DNA from: Kappaphycus alvarezii
Lineage: Eukaryota; Rhodophyta; Florideophyceae; Gigartinales; Solieriaceae
Assembly (NCBI GenBank): GCA_002205965.3
Contig: NADL03000753.1
Location: forward strand, 806,001 to 870,000
DNA: 64,000 bases
Direction of reading: 5' to 3'
The position numbers and the translations under genes were made by a program. Under the pieces are notes generated by a model. That model saw only the letters and a list, made by a program, of their open reading frames with translations. It did not search any database and was not told where the DNA came from. Of this stretch, positions 10,045-20,358 are shown one piece after another. Position 1 is the stretch's first letter, and each line of letters starts with the position of its first letter.

Positions 10045-11851
10045 AGTGCAGGTGGCGACGAGAGCGTGGATGGATTGGTATGCAATGGATTATGAAATGT
10101 CCGTCTGGCCAGTTTGGAAAGGTAGGAACAGACTGTGTGTTTACAGTGGCGAATATGGCGGGGATGGCGACTATTGATTCTTTATGAGGGACTGCGCTTT
10201 TCTTTGAGGTTTGTAATCTGTGTTTAGGGGCCCTTTGCCGCAAAGAGACTTGCAAATGGTTGCTAATTACAGTTTAATCTTCAAACTGCGTACCGCAACG
10301 GCTTCAGGACTGATGTTTTGAGAGATTGAGTAAACTTGAAAGCTCTTGCTCGGTTGGAATGTAGGCAATGCGGGATATTTCATGCCCGTAACATTATTTG
10401 AAGAAACAGGAAAGATCCAGGTTAAGGTCAAAATAAACCTGACCCCAGCTTTCATGTGGCACACACCAGGACCGATAGGGCTACGGAGACGTAGAATTCC
10501 TTTCTCGTATTGAATAAAAGCAAGGGGCACAACTTCGGGTTACAAGGTCAAAGGCCTTGTAACACGCAATTCCGTTTGCCCCCATTTCTTTAAAACTGAA
10601 CAACCTATGGAATGCTTCCAGCGTGGATGGACCTTCCACCTAACTCTGTCGACCTCTCAAGTTGTAGCAAAATCCAGCGCGATTCAAATTATAACAGGTG
10701 ATGCGTAAGTACGTTTGCACTGTAAGTTTTATTCACGTGTACAGATATAGAATGGCTTTCGAATCTCCTGATGTGCGCTCCGGTACAGATTGACTTCTGC
10801 GCCTGAATACCGCACAAACTGCCCTTCCACCAAATTACAGCAGAGCCAATCTTCAGCTCCTAATATTCCGCTCGTAAAGCAAGATCGCGCAGATTTACCC
10901 AAATCTAACTATTCAGTGGCGCCCGCATGCCGAAAAGTACTCAGTGGTTAAATCATTTCAAATCGTCCAGCAAACGTACGTTTACTCTATCCTGCGTCCC
11001 CCATATTGATACTGTACCAGTTCTTCATCGAGGAAGATAATGCAGTTTTGCATATGAAGAATTTGCATAGCACGATAGATAGTTTCTACAAGAAACAAAA
11101 ATTGAATAAGTCACTTTAACCAGTGAAAAAGCTTACGGTGTGTACTGGACAGTACAGTACTGTACAGTACAGTACTGTACAATACAATGCATTACAAACG
11201 CGTACGGTAATGTGCCGTTAGTGCAATAAAGTGTAACTACTCATCACGCAGAGATTTCACATTTCAGTTTTCCGGAGGAAGAGCCAGCAGCATTATCATG
11301 TCCCTTTTGCAACACTTCCGTGCCTGTGCCAGACGCATGTCTTTCATGCATTATTTTTGCACCCCTCCCATCTCCACGAACTAGCATCGCTTCTGGTTTC
11401 GATCTAGTGCGGCTTCGTTGCATTATGGTGATCATGATCCCTTTTAACTTTCTGTGACTGAAAAACCGAGGCAAAATGATCCAGACTGCACCATTTCATC
11501 ATCATAATTCGAACACAATTTTGATGGCATTTGCGCCATTCGACGCATACTAGATTATCCACACAAAGACTTTACAAAGTACCGAAACGAGATCCTATCG
11601 AGGTAACGGAGCGCTGCAATGGTCAGACTTAAACATGCAATGAACAAATTGGACTGGCTCCAATGAACCCAAGTGTCCCCCGAAAAAGTAGTAAACGAAA
11701 ATGTCACCAAACCTATCGCTTCAAACCACAGTGAAGTGCCCAAATCAGCTTGCGGTACCGCAACCACAGCAAAGAGCACGGAAATTTGGTTGTTCAACTG
11801 ATTAGCGATGTGGAGCGGCTACTTTCTCAGGCAGTGGTGGGAGTGTCAAAT
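10045..11851. other. non-coding stretch
   Basis: Only short open frames on both strands and no recognisable product. It contains a 9-bp-stem inverted repeat GTTACAAGG...CCTTGTAAC at about 10538-10562 and the longest copy of the pentanucleotide palindrome near 11150. Confidence 0.35.
11150..11184. repeat. (CAGTA)n / (TACTG)n palindromic microsatellite, locus 3
   Basis: About 35 bases in which ACAGT and ACTGT units alternate (GGACAGTACAGTACTG followed by TACAGTACAGTACTGTAC), giving nested perfect palindromes. This is the longest of the five loci. Confidence 0.75.
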
Positions 11852-12080
11852 CAATGGAAACAGAGTGACGCAGGCTGCCTCACAGGACCCAGCGTCAGGC
11901 TAGCCGAAAGGCATGGTGCGTTTGATAAAACCGTCGCCGCAGCGTGTCTTTGCATGACGACAGATTGCATTCGGCTAAAGGTCTCCGTGGCTCTCACAGT
12001 CTGTGTCTGGCCACGTCTGTAAGAATCTCAAATGTGTCGGGGTGCCACCTTTCAAGAGTGGATATTGGCACTGGGACCGG
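11852..12080 (-). mobile_element. LINE ORF2 C-terminal tail, copy B
   Basis: Minus-strand frames show VPVPISTLERWHPD, then FEILTDVAR, then QRHAAATVLSNAPCLSA before a stop near 11853. This is the same end block as copies A and C (PISMLGGWQPDAF and GGWHPDAYAVLTDVARNVAVRA). It needs a frame change and lacks the DYF.VTFVN block upstream. It lies about 190 bp from copy C on the same strand. Confidence 0.5.
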
Positions 12081-12265
12081 ACCTGGCATCTGTGGTGATG
12101 AGTTCTTGATACCTTCAGAACTTGGATGCTTTCGCGGCGTTCAAAGAGGGGGAATTTTTGGGTTGTTTTAATGCGGGGAAGATGTTGTCTGTTATATCCA
12201 CGCCGCCAATGTGTTATGCGGGACAAGTCGTCGGTGATGGGTAACACTGCAGTACATGACCTTCC

Positions 12266-12911
12266 TTACAGGGCCCGCTCAATGCCAGCGAGCAGGAATG
12301 CCGCGTTGCACATGACGGCCGCGGCAGCGTGCCTTTGAGTAAGCACCGCTCTAACCATCCCATAGTCTCCATCGCTCGAACGGCCACGTTCCGCGCGACA
12401 TCGGTTAGCACCGCGTATGCGTCTGGGTGCCAGCCTCCAAGGGGGGAAATTTGGGGTGTTTTTAATGCATGAAAAATATGGTCAGCTGTTCCCTAAGGGA
12501 TGTCGTCATGGTACCATGGGTGGATATTGGGATAGGCACAAGCCTTCCTCTAGTAGCCGTCGCGAGCAGTGGTTCACACCTTCTACGTTTGGGGGATGGC
12601 TGCGTTGAGGGAGGCGAGTGGGTTGATGTCTAGGGGTTGAAGCACTGAACCCGTGCGTTTAAGAGGGCAAGTGAGTTCACGAATGTGACTCCGAAGTAGT
12701 CTGCTCCTCCAGGTCTCCCCGTAGCTCTGATATCCGACCTCGTGCGATGCTGGCCATTGGGGCAGGATTCAATGGCTGGGTGCCGAGCGGCCATTGCCAA
12801 GTCCGACATGTGAATTGTCATCTGGCGGTGATGGCGTACGACCTCTCTCGTCGTGCTAGCAATGCATGAGGTGCAGCAAAGGTGTACGGCAGGTTTGACA
12901 CCAATTCGCAA
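12266..12911 (-). mobile_element. LINE ORF2 C-terminal tail, copy C (longest)
   Basis: Minus strand, in order: VVRHHRQMTIHMSDLAMAA, HRTRSDIRATGRPGGADYF with VTFVNSLALLNARV (about 12760-12650), RGRLVPIPISTHG (about 12560-12520), then after an ~80-base interruption GGWHPDAYAVLTDVARNVAV (about 12450-12390) and RHAAAAVMCNAAFLLAGIERAL with a stop at 12266-12268. The block order matches the tail that follows reverse transcriptase in non-LTR elements. The interruption carries a ~35-base sequence also present beside copy B. Broken by frame changes; no reverse-transcriptase core is nearby, which is normal for 5'-truncated LINE copies. Confidence 0.6.
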
Positions 12912-14300
12912 CTCCAGGTAGAAATTGCCAGTGCGAATGCGAGAAAAGTTGGCATGAAATGATGAAAAAAGAGCGTCGCACTTTCATCGAAATTCAGAAA
13001 GTGCCCTCACGGCTGCTCTCTAACTTAGATTTGCGCAATTTCCCACTCATAATACCGCTTTACTGATCATCGATTCAACGAGCGTCATAGTACGAAACGC
13101 AAGCCAAGCTTTAGAGCTGAGTAGGGTGGACTGTTCATTAAAATTGAAATGTGAACGCTAATCATGAGTCTACAAAGGATTTCAAGAGGCATGCTCGTTC
13201 GTAACCACTCAGGAAACTGTTATCCTTCTTCTTCTTTTCTTCCAAGGTACTCGAATAAAACTAATAGTTGAGAACGGTTGCTAGGGCAAAGATAAGCCTT
13301 GAGCAGAACGATGGTTTAATCAATCGCATCTTCTCTTGAAGCCGAGAGGAATCCAAGAGACCCAGAGCTCAAACTCTGGGCGTCAACCCAGTGCAACTAG
13401 GTGCTTCATCCTGTAAACCGTCAAACTTGGACTTAACTTTCCAGAACTAATGCGACAAATTCGCGCGATAATGGACTAAATCACAACATTGCACTTTATC
13501 TCAACGACATGATTGCAAACTGCGAAATTTTGCGGAGAGCATCTCGGAGGTGCCGAAGAATTGTTGATCTGAAACTAAATGGAAAGACGATTTCGGCATG
13601 TAAAGTAGTCATTCTTTCTATTTAATTGTAAAATATAATGGCGTTTGAAATCCATTACGGGCCTTTACTGGGACAGGTTAACATATGAAAAATACAATCG
13701 GATGAGCAATAAAAGTATTCCTCCTTCGTTTCAGTTACGCAGTGAATATTTGCAAATCCACTGAAATAACAGGCGTCAGCAAATTGACCACAGAAAGAAC
13801 CCACTCTTTATGAGAAACACATTGATTGCGCCAAACAGAGTATGACTAAGAAGACCAGTGTTGACAAAATTACCATATGGTATCCTAGATCTCCAATTCA
13901 GATGCTTGGTAGATACCTGAAATGACCGACGTTACATAAATCGAAGTCCATTTAACAAATGGCTAAACCTAACACACAGAAAAGAAAGAGTTCAGGGTAG
14001 ACGTTAAATGTTTTCTACAATGATTTATGATTTTAAAGAATTGCCAGCAGTGCACTGTACTGTACTGTACTGTATTTATGTAATATTAATTGCTCCTATT
14101 ACATACGCCAAGTGGTTTACCACCAAAATCCTTGCAGTATCACTCCAGACCAAAACCAATTGCAAATAATATGCTCCTTGGCCCTATTCGCGACCACACA
14201 GCTTCGGCTGTCACCAAGCGACTCCAGCGATAGGAATATGTTGCTTCCATCATCATCAGGCCCCATCAATCAGACAAGACAGCCGCAACAACAGAAAAAA
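12912..14300. other. non-coding stretch
   Basis: No gene was recognised on either strand; a small inverted repeat CCCAGAG...CTCTGGG lies near 13362. The pentanucleotide palindrome at about 14055 lies just upstream of the Harbinger element. Confidence 0.35.
14053..14075. repeat. (CTGTA)n microsatellite, locus 4
   Basis: Four uninterrupted ACTGT units (CACTGTACTGTACTGTACTG), here in one orientation only. Confidence 0.7.
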
Positions 14301-14400
14301 TCTTTTTAAAAAAATTTTGGGCGGTTGCCTTGGAGCAGTGACAGGAAGCAGTCCGGCAGCAGACATTGGAGATGCTTCGATTTCATCTGCATAGTTTGCG

Positions 14401-15360
14401 ATGAACTTTGACCAACTGAAAGACCATGCGTTTCTTTCTCTTCTCAGATTTAATCGCGCAGAAATTATTCGAATGGTGCCAGTAATCGGGTGGTCGAGTG
14501 CGGTGACGCATACAGCGACGAACAGATACTCAGGAAACCCCTATCTTGCCACGTGCGTACTACTTTTCCGCATGGCTTCGCTAGCACGTTGGACAGATGT
14601 AGAGCTGCTTTTCGCGCGGCACACGTCGCATCTCTCTGAAATTTTTTGGGAAGTGCTGGATGATTTTCTAGGGAAGGGGGCGGGACCGGTACTACCGGCA
14701 CTTGATGCAGGTTTTTGAAAGGGAGGTTCGCGGAATACGCTGCGTCAGTGAGGAATAAGACGGAAGGTTGGAAAATGTCTTGGGGTTTATTGATGGCACG
14801 GTAATAGCGATAGGTTGTCCAGGCAGTAACAAAATCAACCAACGCGTCGTCTACATCGGACACAAGAGGAAACATGCGATTAAGTATCAGGCTACTACTA
14901 CTCCGTGCGGAATGGAGATGCATCTGGCGGGTCCAATTGAGGGCGCAGACATGACTGGACTCTTTATGTGCTGAGTGGTGTGAATTCAGTTTTTACTGGA
15001 CTGCTGAATGTTAGAGATACGCAATACAACATCTGGAGACTTTAGCTACAGTAGAATAGTTTTCCTCGAGGTCCTATACTCAGGATCAAATCTATCTGAA
15101 GGTTAGAAGCTGTTCAACAAAGCAATGTCGGGTGCATGGTAACTGTGGAGTGGTTCTTTAAGGAGTTTAAGATGTATTGGACTTTCGTGTATTTTAAAAG
15201 GAGACCTCGCTTAGTAGAATCTGCAGTTGGAAATATGTACATCGCCGCAGTGTTGCTAACCAAACTTCGAAACGGTGTCTACCCAGAGAGCATTGCCCAG
15301 TACTTTGGAATATCCCCACCGACATTAGAGTCTTATGTAAGCAGTTGTCGAATGAATTAA
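14401..15360 (+). pseudogene. PIF/Harbinger-type DDE transposase (DDE_Tnp_4 family), decayed
   Basis: The N-terminal part (14401-14718) is helical and fits the region before the catalytic core. The core begins GFIDGTVIAIGCPGSNKINQR with the first catalytic Asp (about 14788), then VVYIGHKRKHAIKYQ and HLAGPIEG. The second Asp is in the adjacent frame as GRRHDWTLYVLSG (about 14941). The C-terminal part (15136-15360) reads VEWFFKEFKMYWTFVYFKRRPRL, then SAVGNMYIAAVLLTK and QYFGISPPTLESYV, as in algal and oomycete members. At least two frame changes and stops between about 14980 and 15120 break it, and the third acidic residue cannot be placed. It shows the element was once autonomous; it is not functional as read. 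Confidence 0.75.
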
Positions 15361-15551
15361 TAAAACATGTGAGCGAGGGGAGCAGAAGCGCGAGGAACAA
15401 ATTCCGCGTCCCGTAGGGCCGGAGGAGCGGACTTTGTTCCCGCCTCTGGCTGCCGGTGGAAACAGGACGCTCAGCGTCTTTACAATACCGGTTCTACAAT
15501 TTCAAAGCACAAATGAAAGGCTATCGGACCCAAATTTAGCCTCGCGCCAGT

Positions 15552-16576
15552 TTAATAAGAGCTAACATTCCTACTACAAAGCAGCTTACTCACAAGCCTA
15601 AGTACAGCTTGCATTTGCGCCCGCGAAGAGCTTTTTATCAGACACATAAACTCACGCTGCGCTTCACCCTCGAGACGGAGACTCTCGGCTCTTCTTGACG
15701 TATCGCTCGGTTCTTCTTCTCCGATCCACAACATCCTGTGATGGCACTTCTTCTCAAGTTCAATCGTTCCTCTCAGCCTCGAACTTAACAGCATCGACTC
15801 CTTCAACATGTGGCTTAAGGCTACCTTTTCATCGCTTTTATCCTTCCCAATTACAATCTTACTTACTTTGCGAGGACTTTCTAGGACTCCCCGCCCTCCG
15901 ATGTCTTCTCTTCTTTTCTTGTTCTGCAAGGTCTTGATAATAATTTACAGTTCAGCGTCCAGACTCGACCCTTCCTTTTCTTTAACGCATCAGTAGTACC
16001 CAACTTTTTCTCAAGTAAGTCCTTATTTTCCTGAGAAATGACCCCCAACAGCTGATCTAACTCACCAATCCCCCCCCTGTCCGGAAAGTACCATGTCCTT
16101 CTGGTCACGAACATCAAAGTCTTCTAAGATTCTCCTAAACCATCTTGAACGCTTTTATACGTCAAAGTAGGCAAGAAGCTAGGTTTAGTACTGCAGCGCT
16201 ACGCAACGCGCTTGTATCACGGAACAGTCTCACCATGCGGCGCAATGTGTACCTTGATAGCTGAAACATCTAGTGTGATAATAAAGTCATCACTTGTTGT
16301 GAATTTGGACCTGCGCCCGTACTTCTTGTTGGCTGTAGCGACGCGAAGTGGTCCAAGGGAATCAGGGGTTTGGTGAAAGTGAGGTAACTGGTGGAGAGGG
16401 GAGTTCCAGAGCGGAGGAAGGATTATTGAGCGGAGGAGGTTTGGATAAGGACTGCATATCGGACATGACTGATGTGAATGTGTGATTGGTAAGTAAAGGA
16501 GACGTTGATGGAGCCATTTAAAAGTTGGATGCGCGATAGGCTCTGGGCAAATGTTGGTAAATGGTGAACGGGCCAT
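15552..16576 (-). pseudogene. Myb/SANT-like accessory protein of the Harbinger element, decayed
   Basis: Harbinger elements carry a second gene for a Myb-like DNA-binding partner of the transposase. On minus, KYGRRSKFTTSDDF and VSAIKVHIAPHGETVP (about 16315-16217) match the start of the Myb/SANT-like domain common in protist genomes. Further down come IGELDQLLGVISQENKDLLEKK (about 16050-15990) and a charged helical tail with RREDIGGRG, KDKSDEKVALSHM and EAQREFMCLIKSSSR. The pieces are in different frames, so the gene is broken. The 150-base gap before the GELDQLL block is where the rest of the DNA-binding domain should lie. The assignment rests on motif order and on its position beside the transposase. 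Confidence 0.55.
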
Positions 16577-16599
16577 TTTCGAATTCCCTAGATTTTAAT

Positions 16600-18799
16600 G
16601 GGTTCGCGCCATTCATACATTGCAGAAACCATTTACGTTACTGTTCATATTTATGGTTCATTTCACAACCGATTTTTAGAAATAGTGCAATTGATAGAAC
16701 ACGTATGCAACTTAATACGGAAATTTAGGGGAAAATTTACAGGAATTAGCTAGCGTATACTCTCTAGTATACCTAAACTCTACTTTTTTGCGAAAGAACA
16801 TAACATAATGTCGCAAATCCCCCATTTACACATCAAATACGTAAAAATAGATACGAGGCCTTCCGCAAATTTTTGTAAACTACGATTTTTGTCAAACTCG
16901 CAAACAAACTGAAACTCATTCTTCTTAAAGTTAACGACGTTCCGACAACAGTCATTGCGATTGTTGACATCAACCGATCCTTCACCTTCAGGCCATCATA
17001 TCTCTTTTCTACTCTGTCTCATCTACAGTATTGTTGCGCGTCTAATCCATTTAACATCCTAGATCTCTAGTACTTCCTGTCCGTTTTGTCTTGTCTCTTA
17101 CATCGTTACAACTTACTCTTCAAGCATCTATATCACATTTGCTGCCTATCAACATCCCAACCGCAGTATGCGATAACTCCAATGGTAACCTACCACCGGC
17201 AGCGCCTACCTCAACGCTGTTGCTTTCTGCGGTGATGAAAGTACGAATTCCCTATCCATTATTTCGCTTGTAAAATTTAGTAATCAGACCACAAAAGTAA
17301 CTATACTTAGTCACAGGTCCATTATTCCGAAGTTTAGCAATCAATATTTTCTTATTACGATCTCACTTTCATTTACAAATGGACTTTTCTTTGCATCATT
17401 ATTTGAGCATTCCAGCTTTTGACAATTTAAAAGAACGTAAAGGAAGCAGGAAAAATATTTTGAACAATTATAATACTTGAAAATCATGACAGTCCCTAGT
17501 TTCATTTTCGAAAAATTCCGGGATATCTAAAATTTGAAAACTGTGTTTCCTGTTTTAAAAGATGTTAATATATGCTTTACGGAGTTAAAATTTTTCTGAT
17601 TTACTGTGATGAACAGACTAAATGCGTAGCTACTCACTGTTTTGTCATTGAAATGTGGATATAAATTTCATGGTTAAACTGAATTCAAAAAATTAAATTA
17701 GATTAAATTAGACAATCCTCGGCGTTCAGTGCTACCAGAGCATATTTGTTGAAGCACAAATTGCTTTTTTGGAGTCGGAAAGTTAAAGCCTTTCAATTTG
17801 AATATTTGCTGCTTTTCACACCGTTTTGTGACGATAATATTAAATAATTTACCTACAGAGCCTCTACTTCCCCATATAAATCTCAGAGGATTACAAAATC
17901 CTCTCGAAATACATGTTGCAAAAAACTAGCCCTGTACTACGAAATCTATTTTTCTAAAGTAGTTGGCCCCAGACGATGTATTTAAATTTATCAACGATCT
18001 GCTAGACTTTGAATCGAGTGCAGTAGTACATCATGGAGGCTCTCGACCAGGCCTAAAAGAATTAGAACTATGCAGAGTGTGTTAAAGTAGTAAAATATAA
18101 AAACTAATTCTCACAGAACTTGACGTACAGTAACGTCCTTTGCAACTGCCTTTCTTCCGTGAAGACAAAACATTACGCATACATTGGCTGCTTCGGAGAC
18201 CAATAGAAATATCGTAAAAACGCGAAAGAACGGGAAAGTTGGGGCCTAACGGTTTAAAAGAAGGCCACTCAGTTTTAAAAGTACTATACTCGCATACAAT
18301 TGAGTATAGGACGGTCTAGATGAAAATTTCACGCTATTTGCGTGCAATACAAATAAGCAGCGTTTTTTTGTACGGGCCACATGCGTTTTGTCTATGATAT
18401 GATGAACCTTACAACATGCCCGGTTTAGCCACCCTATTCAAAAATATATTTTAGGTTTGTTTTCATAGGGCATTCAATGTACTTGCATGTTGCGCCTCTT
18501 TAAATTTTAGATAATATAAAATTAAAGCGGCTCTTTTGGTTACTTTCTTAAATCTGCGAAAGTAAAAATTTCGAGAAGGCTCTGTATTGTGGTGGAATAC
18601 TCCAAGCAGATTTGTAAAATTGCTCAAAATTTTTCAAAAGCTGTTGGAGGGTGTAAATGACCTCCAAAGTGCTTCACTGCAAGTTGGTGCGGGCTTTTTG
18701 TCGTGTTTATTGCAACTATTTTCGGAATTACTAGATTCTGCAGCAGTAGTGCTGAATTAAAAAATTCATCATTGCTCACTCGCATGTAAACAGCGCGGT
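16600..18799. other. AT-rich block, no gene recognised
   Basis: Composition drops sharply to about one third G+C by eye and stays low to about 29 kb. Only frames below 60-70 codons are open here. Nothing coding or structural was recognised. Confidence 0.5.
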
Positions 18800-18835
18800 A
18801 TCCACCTTCGGTGGATTATCCACCTTCGGTGGATT
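18800..18835. repeat. two tandem 18-bp UUCG-type hairpins
   Basis: ATCCACCTTCGGTGGATT is repeated exactly twice head to tail. Each unit folds as a CCAC-C(TTCG)G-GTGG stem, the very stable C(UUCG)G tetraloop if transcribed. It stands out in otherwise AT-rich DNA. Confidence 0.85.
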
Positions 18836-18911
18836 AAATGATTTCAATAAGAAATACAAACACTAAATACTGGCTGATAGATGGAATTTGTCCGAAGTAG
18901 AGTTGTATTCT

Positions 18912-19199
18912 TCATACGTTGAAGGAATGTTTTACATCGAAAGAAAAGTTGCCGAGGTAGAGACAATAATTTACAGGAAAGGTATCCATTTGGCTTCTGT
19001 TGTACTTCAATGCAAATGGAATATCATACCTTTGGCCAAGAGATTTTAATTGACTGATATACCGGCTGAAATAGTCAAATACCATGATATCATTCATAAT
19101 CGGAGTATTGAAGAAAGTAGGTAGGAGGTGGAACGAGTAAAGTTGTGGAGCATGTTTTTGACTGAAAATTGGAGAAATTGACATTCCCATGTGGGTCAA
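18912..19199 (-). CDS. hypothetical small ORF
   Basis: An open frame of up to 95 codons in AT-rich DNA, where long open frames are rare by chance. The first ATG in frame gives MGMSISPIFSQKHAPQ; aromatic and charged residues are mixed evenly through LYSFHLLPTFFN, VFDYFSRYISQLKSL and PVNYCLYLGNF. No family was recognised. It may be an exon or a remnant. Confidence 0.2.
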   Translation of the reverse strand: MTHMGMSISPIFSQKHAPQLYSFHLLPTFFNTPIMNDIMVFDYFSRYISQLKSLGQRYDIPFALKYNRSQMDTFPVNYCLYLGNFSFDVKHSFNV

Positions 19200-20070
19200 G
19201 TTGAATTGTGGCCGAGAAATTATAATTCTTCTGTTTGAATCTCAATGTTTTACAGGAAATACATTCGAATAAATTAATATGAGAAGAACTTATCTACAGA
19301 GAAAATAAGGGACAAAAGATTGAACAACAGTTCAAAAAACTATGTTGAAATGTGCAGACGTCTGCTTCGATGCGAAACAAATCTCCATAGTTAGATCACA
19401 ATTTGTTTACAACAGATGGACTAGAACTGCCAATGAGGAGATAGAAGGAAAATAATAGGGTGGAAAGGTCATTGTGAAAATAGAGACTGTGATTTTACGC
19501 GCTAGCTCCTTCTACAACGCTTCGGCAGTAGTAACTTGAAGAACTTACTTATCTCAGCAATATATAAACGTGCAGAGGCTTTGTAAAAAGTTGATGTCAT
19601 CATGATGGTCCAAAGATTCGTTGAGAATCTTCTTAAATTCATGAGCGCTTTTCTATCTTTACTTTTAACCAATGAATATTTTGTCTTTCTTCTGCCTGTA
19701 GGATGATCAGAATTGTTCCCGGGAATACTCCTGGTTGACCTAGTACAATCGACGCTAATAAGGGCAGTTTATAAATCGCTACGCATTACAACAGCTGCTG
19801 AAACCTCATTCATAAATCAGGCTAGGTCTGCTCATGAGGTTTAGGGGAAACTAGAGATTTTCCCATACGTCGAAGAAGTTGAACGCTCTGCTGCAGCCCT
19901 CGGAAGCGTTGCAAGTTTTGCACCCATCGCAGAGATATGAAAGATTAATGATTTAAAGCGGGGTAGTGAACCCTAATACTTGCTAATTTTCTTCATGAAA
20001 CTTGAATATGTCTTTTAGGAATTTTAGAGACTTTCCCCCAGTTTTTTGGGGTTTAAAGCGTTTCAAAATA

Positions 20071-20358
20071 TCAGCAGTTCTCTTGAAGAAATCTAATGAC
20101 TATTTTTAAACCTAAGACTATATCTTCAGAGAACTGCTGACACGAGCCGTCCAAGCCGCAGTCATCAAAACAGGAGCAGTTGACTTCCATAGATCCAATT
20201 AAGTGCGAGTATTGACGGATATCTGCCGTCATTTTGAGAAGATCGATTATAGGATCTGGTGTCCATTGAGAAGGCATGTTAGCCAGATATTTTAATAGAT
20301 TTGCTCCTTGGCAGTGGACGGGACTGGGTCTACTTGTGTTGAAAAGGACAAGAGACAT
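20071..20358 (-). CDS. hypothetical cysteine-containing ORF, possibly an exon
   Basis: 95 codons from an ATG at 20358. It contains six cysteines, four of them clustered in VNCSCFDDCGLDGSCQQ, and a helical stretch PDPIIDLLKMTADIRQYSHL. On the minus strand a donor-like AG|GTAAAT lies near 20407 and an acceptor-like CACAAGTAG near 20337, so the true protein may begin in an upstream exon and enter this frame at about 20336. No family was recognised. Confidence 0.3.
   Translation of the reverse strand: MSLVLFNTSRPSPVHCQGANLLKYLANMPSQWTPDPIIDLLKMTADIRQYSHLIGSMEVNCSCFDDCGLDGSCQQFSEDIVLGLKIVIRFLQENC

Larger units (their letters stand above)
14300..16600. mobile_element. PIF/Harbinger-like DNA transposon, broken
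   Basis: Two convergent coding regions of the kind carried by PIF/Harbinger elements lie back to back: a DDE transposase on plus (14401-15360) and a Myb/SANT-like protein on minus (16576-15552). About 190 bases separate their 3' ends. Terminal inverted repeats and a 3-bp target duplication could not be found by eye, so the outer limits are approximate. Confidence 0.6.

Noticed and set aside
14465-14923. 152-codon minus-strand ORF
   Set aside because: It is antisense to the transposase core, whose motifs are clear on the plus strand.
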